Below, piece by piece: positions 1-4,317 of a stretch of 5,578 nt of DNA (position 1 is the first letter of the stretch; the number at the start of each line of letters is the position of its first letter). This stretch comes from Bacilli bacterium. GTDB taxonomy: Bacteria > Bacillota_I > Bacilli_A > RFN20 > CAG-826. The DNA is taken from positions 1 to 5,578 of the forward strand of contig JAEDJP010000083.1 in NCBI GenBank assembly GCA_016296285.1, read 5' to 3'. A program made the translations under genes and the position numbers. The notes beneath the pieces are model-generated. The model ran no database searches, had not been told where the DNA came from, and saw only the letters and a list, made by a program, of their open reading frames with translations.

Positions 1-1
1 T

Positions 2-469
2 AAAAAGTTCGAAGACCACATGAACGGGCAAGCCAACCCGAATCTCCACGCCGCCCAACTCGTTTGGTATATTACGGTCCAAAACCGCAACCCGAGCAGC
101 CCGAATTACGGGAACTACATCTGGTTTGGGCTCAACCTGTGGGACAATCGCACCTCGGGCACGGAAACGACCCTTTATGCCGCACATGACGGGGGCACCT
201 CCTCGTTCATCTATTCTCCCGGCAGCGCCAACTTCCTTTCGAGCAACGGCAATAAGCAACCGGTTCCTCGCCAGAAAGTGACCGCAAGGCTTGAGCTCAT
301 GGACATCGTTCGCCAAGCCTATGACCTCGCGATTGAGCGGGGGTATCTCGGCGAAACGAAATTCGAGGATCTCGCGATCGGCGGGATGAATTTCGGGTTC
401 GAGGTGCCGGGCACTTACAACATCGGCGTTGAATTCGAATCGATTGGCGTTTACACGAAAGCGTTATGA
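2..469 (+). CDS. 3' part of a probable extracellular beta-sandwich protein (5' truncated)
   Basis: The frame is open from base 2 to a TGA at 467-469, giving 155 visible residues. The first ATG, at 20, has no ribosome binding site in the few bases before it and the codons upstream are open, so I read this as the C-terminal part of a longer gene. The visible protein is rich in Asn, Gly, Ser, Tyr and Trp and has no cysteine. It contains alternating strand-like stretches (LVWYITVQNR, NYIWFGLNLWDN, TYNIGVEFESIGVY) that resemble a concanavalin-type or jelly-roll beta-sandwich. A helical insert lies around MDIVRQAYDLAIERGYLG. No catalytic motif is visible and I do not recognise the family. Such domains are common at the C-terminus of secreted glycan-binding or glycan-cleaving proteins, so that role is only an inference. 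The gene converges on lgt, and the two stop regions overlap by 6 nt. The start of the gene and any signal peptide lie outside the window. Confidence 0.75.
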   Translation, partial: KKFEDHMNGQANPNLHAAQLVWYITVQNRNPSSPNYGNYIWFGLNLWDNRTSGTETTLYAAHDGGTSSFIYSPGSANFLSSNGNKQPVPRQKVTARLELMDIVRQAYDLAIERGYLGETKFEDLAIGGMNFGFEVPGTYNIGVEFESIGVYTKAL

Positions 470-1237
470 CGCGACGTGGTCCGTGGGCTTCGGGGCTTTG
501 CCTTTGGCAAGCAAGATGCCCATGACGACGAAATAGGCAAGGCCCCCGACGAAGAGGACGATGGACCAGAACTGGGACGGGGAAAGGTTTCCGACGAATG
601 CGCCCCGATGGTCTCCGCGCCACATCTCCGCGACAAAGCGCCACACGCCATAGACGACCATATAAATCCCGAAATTGAAGAGGCCTTTTTCCTTTAATGC
701 GAGGAACAGCAAAACAAGGGAAAGGGCAATCAGGACAATCGCCTCGAAAAGGTTCACGGGGATCACTTTGTGGTCCATGCCGGGGAACTGGACGCCATAC
801 CAGGCATCGGTTTCTTTGCCATAGCAGCACCCAGCCAGAAAGCATCCGATCCGCCCGAGGCCATGGGCAATCGTGATGCAGCTTGGCGCGATGACGAGAA
901 GCTCTTTGACCATCGGGAAGTATTTACGTCTCAACACGGCGAAATACCCGACCAAAAACGAGACCACCCCTCCGATGAGCCCCCCATAGAACGTCATCGC
1001 CCACGTCCACGTATAGGCATCGCCTTTATCGATGAAATCGTAGAGATTCTGGAAAAGGAGACCCGTGACGACCCCGACGAGGATGGCGACGACGGCATTC
1101 AACTCAATCCCGTAGATGGCCTGCTTTGGGTATTTTTTCTTTTTGAGATAGAGGCTCAAGAACCAAAGGCAAAAGATGACCCCGATGAGGATCATGACCG
1201 AATAGGTGTCGATGATGCCGAAGATTTCAGGATACAT
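464..1237 (-). CDS. lgt: Lgt-family prolipoprotein diacylglyceryl transferase, Cys-rich variant
   Basis: This is a 257-residue, strongly hydrophobic protein with about seven predicted membrane segments, close to the usual Lgt length. Lgt moves diacylglycerol from phosphatidylglycerol to the lipobox cysteine of prolipoproteins in the cytoplasmic membrane. Family landmarks visible are TFYGGLIGG (82-90), HGLGRIGCFLAGCCYG (125-140), the late YGVWRF..E block (196-204; R200 fits the position of E. coli R239) and LSPSQFWSI near the C-terminus. Oddities: in E. coli the first block carries H103, where this protein has Tyr84, and the signature reads GRxGNF..GE, where this one has GRIGCF..GC. From memory, the Cys form is a recurring subtype in Bacillota and related anaerobes; whether all such proteins are true Lgt enzymes is less certain. 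The start is ATG 1237-1235, with AAGGAA 5 nt upstream. It is the last gene of the minus-strand operon and the 35-codon frame upstream overlaps its start by 11 nt. At least one clear lipoprotein is encoded next door. Confidence 0.88.
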   Translation of the reverse strand: MYPEIFGIIDTYSVMILIGVIFCLWFLSLYLKKKKYPKQAIYGIELNAVVAILVGVVTGLLFQNLYDFIDKGDAYTWTWAMTFYGGLIGGVVSFLVGYFAVLRRKYFPMVKELLVIAPSCITIAHGLGRIGCFLAGCCYGKETDAWYGVQFPGMDHKVIPVNLFEAIVLIALSLVLLFLALKEKGLFNFGIYMVVYGVWRFVAEMWRGDHRGAFVGNLSPSQFWSIVLFVGGLAYFVVMGILLAKGKAPKPTDHVAS

Positions 1238-1334
1238 GCGGTTTCCTTTTCGTCATTACGATAGTGATTCCCGTGGCATAGAGCAATCCAAAAGCCCCGA
1301 GGATGGCGCTGAAAAGGTAATAGGTGGTGTCCAT
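1227..1334 (-). CDS. 35-codon membrane-helix frame: CPBP C-terminal extension past TAG, or small membrane protein
   Basis: On the minus strand an ATG at 1334 opens a 35-residue frame ending in TGA at 1229-1227. The product begins MDTTYYLFSAIL, has one hydrophobic helix (about residues 5-27) with Gly and Ala spacing, and ends in a basic tail containing TKRKP. That is a normal single-pass segment with a cytoplasmic positive end. The frame is the same as that of the CPBP protease: after the protease TAG (1340-1338) comes one Ser codon and then this ATG. No ribosome binding site is visible before the ATG. The frame ends 11 nt inside lgt, a typical operon overlap. Two readings fit. One is that this is the last membrane helix of the protease, separated by a nonsense mutation, sequencing error or read-through codon; many CPBP proteins have further hydrophobic sequence after their third motif. 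The other is a separate small membrane protein translated by stop-restart. I favour the first slightly. Confidence 0.5.
   Translation of the reverse strand: MDTTYYLFSAILGAFGLLYATGITIVMTKRKPHVS
1243..1248 (-). promoter_or_regulatory. Ribosome binding site of lgt
   Basis: On the minus strand AAGGAA lies 5 nt before the lgt ATG. It sits inside the last codons of the 35-codon frame (its Lys-Arg-Lys codons), so ribosomes finishing that frame at 1227 would cover the lgt start. This supports translational coupling and fixes the lgt start. Confidence 0.65.
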
Positions 1335-1337
1335 GGA

Positions 1338-2018
1338 CTAGAACAAAAACGCCGAGGGCACCGTGTCGTTCAAGGCGTTGAAAAGGAAGTGCCCAAGAAC
1401 GGGGAGAACGAAATTTCCGGACCCGGTATAGACAAGGGAAAGGACGAGGCCGAGCAAGAACGAATAGGCGACCTGCGCGAGGACCGCGAGGGGCGGATTG
1501 GAGAAGATGTTGACGAGATGAATGGCCCCAAACGCGACGCTTGAGAGCAAAATCGCATAGACGCCCCCGTTCTTTTTATCTTGGAAAAGGGTATGGAAGA
1601 ACGTGAATAAGATGCCACGGAAGAGGATTTCTTCGATTCCGGCGACCACCAGGTCATCCACGAATCCCAAAGCCGCTTTTGTTCCATCTGAAGCGGGAGT
1701 GAAGTTTCCGGAAAAGAAGGTGGCATAAAGAAGGTTGCTTACGCAAGGGATCAGAAGGGGCAACCACAGGAGGTCCTTGATTCCAAGGCCTCGGAAGAAA
1801 AACAAACCCCGATTCTTGGGGCGGGCGCATTCCCAGACGCCATATCCAAGCAACAGGGCTTTCAGGGCGAGGGACAAACCGAAACAAAGGTTCTCGGACG
1901 GGATGAACCGGGCGAAAGGGATGGCATTCACCGCGAGATAGAGGCACAGCAAATAAAGGAACAGCCAAAAGATCCTGCTGGCGCCCTTCCCTTCGGTTCT
2001 GCTATCCGCCTTGCTCAT
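1338..2018 (-). CDS. CPBP-family intramembrane metalloprotease (CAAX protease/bacteriocin-processing type)
   Basis: This is a 226-residue membrane protein with about seven hydrophobic segments. All three family motifs are present: EExxxR (E129, E130, R134, in a GIEEILFRGIL context), FxxxH (F163 to H167) and HxxxN (H210 to N214, in a GHFLFN context). In characterised members the Glu and His residues form the active site of an intramembrane glutamate protease. Known roles in the family include CAAX prenyl-protein processing in eukaryotes and, in bacteria, peptide processing and bacteriocin self-immunity; the substrate cannot be told here. The start is ATG 2018: an in-frame TAA lies four codons upstream and no earlier start exists. 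There is no ribosome binding site at normal distance, but an extended -10 element ends 6 nt before the ATG, so the mRNA may be leaderless. The protein stops at a TAG only 12 residues after N214, and the same frame continues afterwards with another membrane helix (1334-1227). The gene leads the operon with lgt and diverges from the esterase gene. Confidence 0.9.
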   Translation of the reverse strand: MSKADSRTEGKGASRIFWLFLYLLCLYLAVNAIPFARFIPSENLCFGLSLALKALLLGYGVWECARPKNRGLFFFRGLGIKDLLWLPLLIPCVSNLLYATFFSGNFTPASDGTKAALGFVDDLVVAGIEEILFRGILFTFFHTLFQDKKNGGVYAILLSSVAFGAIHLVNIFSNPPLAVLAQVAYSFLLGLVLSLVYTGSGNFVLPVLGHFLFNALNDTVPSAFLF

Positions 2019-2024
2019 GCGCCG

Positions 2025-2033
2025 ATTTTACCA
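2025..2033 (-). promoter_or_regulatory. Extended -10 promoter element for the CPBP-lgt operon
   Basis: On the minus strand TGG-TAAAAT matches an extended -10 (TGn plus a hexamer with 5 of 6 consensus bases). The hexamer is 2030-2025, so transcription should start at about 2018-2019, at the A of the protease ATG. No good -35 is seen at about 2048-2053, which is common when a TGn extension is present. The predicted transcript has almost no leader. Confidence 0.5.
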
Positions 2034-2040
2034 TACCGAG

Positions 2041-2064
2041 GCTCTCCTCGTTGCGAAAGAGAGC
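2041..2064. repeat. Imperfect palindrome in the divergent intergenic region (possible operator)
   Basis: GCTCTC (2041-2046) pairs with GAGAGC (2059-2064), and inside it TCG (2048-2050) pairs with CGA (2054-2056) around TTG, with a small internal asymmetry. It lies between the divergent CPBP and esterase genes and covers the place where a -35 for the CPBP promoter would be. A repressor site is plausible; no known regulator motif is recognised. Confidence 0.35.
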
Positions 2065-2072
2065 ATGCGCAC

Positions 2073-2091
2073 CGCTCAATTATTCGCTCAA
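2073..2091 (+). repeat. Short direct repeat CGCTCAA x2 upstream of the esterase gene
   Basis: CGCTCAA occurs at 2073-2079 and 2085-2091, 12 bp apart start to start, separated by TTATT. Near-helical spacing upstream of a gene is the layout of a tandem activator site, but the repeat is only 7 bp and may be chance. I found no convincing -35/-10 pair for the esterase between 2019 and 2143. Confidence 0.25.
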
Positions 2092-2130
2092 ACGTTCTTT
2101 TCATCCTGAAAGAGGCGTAGTATTCGGGAA

Positions 2131-2136
2131 AAGGAG
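2131..2136 (+). promoter_or_regulatory. Ribosome binding site that sets the esterase start
   Basis: AAGGAG lies 7 nt before ATG 2144. The frame is open upstream to a TTG at 2051, but only the ATG at 2144 has this site and begins a proper lipoprotein signal peptide. Confidence 0.8.
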
Positions 2137-2143
2137 TCCAATC

Positions 2144-3301
2144 ATGAAACGCGTTCCTTCCCTCTTGCTCTTGTCCGTTCTTTTCGGGTTAACTGCGTGT
2201 TCAAACCCCGAGCCGAGCGCCTCTTCTTCCGAACCCGTTTCGCCCCCGTCTTCCGAAAGTATGAAAACCACGAAAATCGATGTCATCGACGTGACGAACG
2301 AAGAACACGTCCGCCCCCTCGGGCGTTGCCTTGCCGAGACGAACGGCCTCTATTTCGCCTACTCCGAGGCGGGTTTTGCCCTTGAGGTTGAAAACGGGAA
2401 CGAGGAATTCGCTTTGGTCCTTTCGTTTGCGAGCCAAATCGCCTCACCATACGAAAACCAATTCATCAACGTTTATCTTGATGACGTATTCGTCGAGAAA
2501 AAAGAGCTCGGGAAAGGGACTCAAAATATTGAAGTCGCCCTCTCCGCGCCTCAAGGCCGTCATCTCATCGAGGTGAAGAAGGCAAACGAAGGGCAGTTCT
2601 CCTCTTTGCTGCTCAAATCAATCACGGTTCGCGACGCGGAAGCCCATTTGATCGAAAGCCCGCGGAAAAAGAGAATCGAGTTTTTCGGGGATTCCATCAC
2701 CTGCGGCTATGGGGTGCTCGCGGAAAGCAATCGCGAGACCTTCTCGATGGCCACGGAGGATTCTCGCTACACGTATGCCGCGATTGCCGCGGATGGAATC
2801 GGGTATGAAGCCTCGCTTGTTTCCTATTCCGGCATCGCGATCGCCGTCTCCCCGTTCGTCTCGAATGGTTTCAGCATGATGGATGTCTACGACACGGTGG
2901 ACGGAACGAAAAAATACGATATCGCCGCTCATCCATCGGACCTCTTCGTCATCAATCTCGGGACCAACGACAACACGAAGTACAACACCCTCATGACGAC
3001 GGAAGAAAAAGAAAGCGCCAAAGCCTTGTTCGTCGAGCATTACATCTCCTTGATCCGGGCGATGCTTGCGACCAATCCCAAGGCGCCCGTCGTCATCTGC
3101 TACAACATGATGACATCGCTCAACCGGGATCTGGTCTATGGAATCGATGCCGTGTGGCGCGACATCAACGCGGATTACCCCGGGCAAATCAGCGCCCTCG
3201 CCTTTGACGGGGATAACCTCGGCGCGGACGGGCATCCTGGGAAAGTCGCCCATCAAGAAAACGGCGAACGACTTGCGGAACACCTCAAAACGATTCTTTA
3301 A
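2144..3301 (+). CDS. CE2-family SGNH carbohydrate esterase, lipoprotein (acetyl-xylan esterase type)
   Basis: This is a 385-residue protein. Residues 1-18 form a lipoprotein signal peptide (basic MKR, hydrophobic core) with lipobox L-T-A-C, so Cys19 should be lipidated and the enzyme held on the outer face of the membrane. A Ser/Pro/Glu-rich tether (20-39) is followed by a small beta-rich domain (about 45-165), as in the N-terminal jelly-roll of CE2 enzymes. The SGNH hydrolase domain (about 177-385) has block I GDSITCGYG (nucleophile Ser184), block III GTND (273-276, Asn275) and block V DGHPG (Asp362, His364). The two-domain order and the GDSITCGYG signature fit carbohydrate esterase family 2, which removes acetyl groups, often from the 6-position of sugars in xylan or mannan. 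Exact substrate is inferred. The protein begins at ATG 2144, not at the upstream TTG. pgmB follows after 13 nt, with its ribosome binding site overlapping this stop codon, so the two are very likely co-transcribed. Confidence 0.9.
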   Translation: MKRVPSLLLLSVLFGLTACSNPEPSASSSEPVSPPSSESMKTTKIDVIDVTNEEHVRPLGRCLAETNGLYFAYSEAGFALEVENGNEEFALVLSFASQIASPYENQFINVYLDDVFVEKKELGKGTQNIEVALSAPQGRHLIEVKKANEGQFSSLLLKSITVRDAEAHLIESPRKKRIEFFGDSITCGYGVLAESNRETFSMATEDSRYTYAAIAADGIGYEASLVSYSGIAIAVSPFVSNGFSMMDVYDTVDGTKKYDIAAHPSDLFVINLGTNDNTKYNTLMTTEEKESAKALFVEHYISLIRAMLATNPKAPVVICYNMMTSLNRDLVYGIDAVWRDINADYPGQISALAFDGDNLGADGHPGKVAHQENGERLAEHLKTIL

Positions 3302-3305
3302 GGAG
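3301..3305 (+). promoter_or_regulatory. Ribosome binding site of pgmB overlapping the esterase stop
   Basis: AGGAG starts at the last A of the esterase TAA and lies 9 nt before ATG 3315. It fixes the pgmB start, although that frame is open well upstream inside the esterase gene, and it suggests translational coupling. Confidence 0.75.
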
Positions 3306-3314
3306 AGAACAAAA

Positions 3315-3953
3315 ATGGTTCAAGGCGTCATTTTCGATTTGGATGGAGTCATCTGCTCCACGGACGAATTCCATTATCTCGCGTGGAAAGCCCTCGCGGA
3401 CAAAGAGGGGATTCCTTTCGACCGCGAGACGAACAATCTTTTGCGCGGCGTTTCGCGCATGGCATCCCTTGAGATTATCTTGCGGAAAGCCACCCGCTCC
3501 TATAGCGAAGAAGAAAAAGCCTCCCTCGCGGATTACAAAAACGAGCTTTATCGCGGCTATTTGAAACAGATGACCCCCGCGGATTTGGATCCCAATGTTT
3601 TAAAGACATTGCATACCCTCAAAGAAAAAGGGGTGCGAATCGCGATTGGGTCCAGCTCGAAAAACACGAAGACGATCCTGACGAACCTCGGGATCATCGA
3701 CGTATTTGACGCCATCGCGGATGGGAACGACATTCACCACAGCAAACCAGATCCGGAGGTTTTCCTGGTCGCCGCGAAAAAGCTTGGGCTGGAACCTTCT
3801 TCCTGCATCGTCGTCGAAGACGCCTTCGCTGGAATCGAGGCTGCCAAAAGAGGCGGCTTCGTTGCCGCTGCCATCGGGGATGCAATCAAAGACCCGGACG
3901 CGGACTATGTGTTGTCGACCCTTTCCGACGTCCTCTCGATCGCTTTGGCGTAA
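3315..3953 (+). CDS. pgmB: Beta-phosphoglucomutase (HAD superfamily)
   Basis: This is a 212-residue cytoplasmic enzyme close in length to Lactococcus lactis beta-PGM (about 221). It interconverts beta-D-glucose 1-phosphate and glucose 6-phosphate through an aspartyl-phosphate and a beta-glucose 1,6-bisphosphate intermediate. All the expected residues are visible: FDLDGV with nucleophile Asp8 and acid/base Asp10, the cap-domain His20 in EFHYLAWK, the hallmark RGVSR (44-48), the SSSKN phosphate-binding stretch (113-117), Lys144 in SKPDPE, and the Mg-binding Glu168-Asp169 in VEDAFAGIEAA. The His20 plus RGVSR combination separates beta-PGM from generic HAD phosphatases, so I am confident in the name. 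In this family the substrate comes from inverting phosphorylases (for maltose, trehalose, kojibiose and similar sugars); none lies in this window. It is the second gene after the CE2 esterase, 13 nt downstream, and is followed by a terminator. Confidence 0.94.
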   Translation: MVQGVIFDLDGVICSTDEFHYLAWKALADKEGIPFDRETNNLLRGVSRMASLEIILRKATRSYSEEEKASLADYKNELYRGYLKQMTPADLDPNVLKTLHTLKEKGVRIAIGSSSKNTKTILTNLGIIDVFDAIADGNDIHHSKPDPEVFLVAAKKLGLEPSSCIVVEDAFAGIEAAKRGGFVAAAIGDAIKDPDADYVLSTLSDVLSIALA

Positions 3954-4003
3954 CGTCGAACCGCAAAATTCAATCGTTTTTCATCTTTTGAAATGAGCAT
4001 AAC

Positions 4004-4034
4004 AAAATGGGAAGCGCTGATTGCTTCCCTTTTT
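4004..4034 (+). terminator. Rho-independent terminator after pgmB
   Basis: The stem GGGAAGC (4009-4015) pairs with GCTTCCC (4023-4029) around a 7-nt loop and is followed by TTTTT (4030-4034). An AAAA run at 4004-4007 lies on the other side. It lies about 50 nt after the pgmB stop and should end the esterase-pgmB transcript. Confidence 0.85.
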
Positions 4035-4073
4035 CGGTTTTGCAAGGCCAATTTGCATGTGTAAGGGGTTCCA

Positions 4074-4229
4074 ATGATGGGTTTATCGGTATTTCGGCAT
4101 GACGGGCCTGCAGGCGCAACAATTATCTATATGACGTTTTGTGCTCATAAATGCTCGTTTTGTTGCTCGATTTTGAATGTTGTTCAAGAAAACAAAAATC
4201 GATTGTTAAGGCGCCCGCCCATTCTATAA
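4074..4229 (+). CDS. Doubtful 51-codon ORF with a CxxxCxxCC cysteine cluster
   Basis: ATG 4074 is preceded by AAGGGG at 4063-4068, 5 nt away, an acceptable ribosome binding site. The frame runs 51 codons to TAA at 4227-4229. The peptide has an FRHDGPAGATIIYMT stretch followed by C23-AHK-C27-SF-C30-C31. CxxxCxxC after a DGP-containing strand recalls the iron-sulfur start of radical SAM activating enzymes (NrdG/PflA type, DGPG...GC..xC..C), but the protein ends soon after and lacks any TIM-barrel. It could be a decayed gene start, a small Cys-rich peptide, or chance. Against it: AT-ending codons unlike the neighbours, no promoter seen before it, and overlap of its 3' end with the TGCTC motifs and with the promoter of the next gene. 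I do not assign a function. Confidence 0.2.
   Translation: MMGLSVFRHDGPAGATIIYMTFCAHKCSFCCSILNVVQENKNRLLRRPPIL
4142..4175 (+). repeat. Three TGCTC motifs in tandem upstream of a promoter
   Basis: TGCTC begins at 4142, 4152 and 4164. The last two units are near-identical 12-mers (TGCTCGTTTTGT and TGCTCGATTTTG). Spacing of 10 and 12 bp places them roughly on one face of the helix, 28-60 bp before the -35 at 4203, where activators usually bind. Confidence 0.35.
4168..4201. repeat. Nested inverted repeats next to the -35 box
   Basis: An outer pair CGATTTT (4168-4174) and AAAATCG (4195-4201) encloses an inner palindrome TTGAA-TGTTG-TTCAA (4173-4187). The outer repeat ends 1 nt before the -35 at 4203. 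A regulator site is plausible; AT-rich sequence can also produce this by chance. Confidence 0.3.
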
Positions 4230-4230
4230 T
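4203..4230 (+). promoter_or_regulatory. Sigma70-type promoter for the gene at 4318
   Basis: TTGTTA (4203-4208, 4 of 6 consensus bases) and a perfect TATAAT (4225-4230) are separated by 16 bp, followed by a T-run. Start of transcription is expected near 4237, giving a leader of about 80 nt that contains a small hairpin at 4260-4273. Confidence 0.65.
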
Positions 4231-4306
4231 TTTTTCATACAACAACTGAACCATGTGGAAATGAGGCGTCATTGTCCCGGCTCTTTCTATTGGTTTGGTT
4301 TCCAGG

Positions 4307-4312
4307 AAGGAG
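4307..4312 (+). promoter_or_regulatory. Ribosome binding site of the gene at 4318
   Basis: AAGGAG lies 5 nt before ATG 4318, the only well-placed start, and begins a clear signal peptide. Confidence 0.8.
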
Positions 4313-4317
4313 ACATA

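Larger units (their letters stand above)
3954..4317. other. AT-rich intergenic region of 364 nt
   Basis: This stretch between pgmB and the next large gene holds, in order: a terminator (4004-4034), a short TGCAA/TTGCA inverted repeat (4041-4057), a doubtful 51-codon ORF (4074-4229), a perfect 10-bp palindrome GCCTGCAGGC (4106-4115), three TGCTC motifs (4142-4175), nested inverted repeats (4168-4201), a promoter (4203-4230), a small hairpin AATGA-GGCG-TCATT (4260-4273) in the leader, and the ribosome binding site of the next gene (4307-4312). Composition is clearly more AT-rich than the genes on either side. I see no tRNA, rRNA or known riboswitch. Confidence 0.7.

Noticed and set aside
770..1264. 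164-codon plus-strand frame inside lgt
   Set aside because: Asp/Glu/Pro-rich product that is simply the antisense of hydrophobic Lgt codons.
2118..2123. TAGTAT as -10 of the esterase promoter
   Set aside because: No -35 at the right distance, and transcription would start at the edge of the ribosome binding site.
2051..2143. N-terminal extension of the esterase from TTG 2051
   Set aside because: No ribosome binding site, and it would bury the lipoprotein signal peptide that starts at ATG 2144.
2618..3283. 221-codon minus-strand frame opposite the esterase
   Set aside because: Shadow of the GC-biased esterase codons; Arg/Val/Asp/Gly-rich with no recognisable domain.
3138..3314. Longer pgmB frame starting inside the esterase gene
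   Set aside because: It overlaps the SGNH catalytic domain in another frame, and the family N-terminus and ribosome binding site both point to ATG 3315.
4106..4115. Perfect palindrome GCCTGCAGGC as an operator or recombination site
   Set aside because: Only 10 bp, occurs once in the window, and no neighbouring element supports a function.
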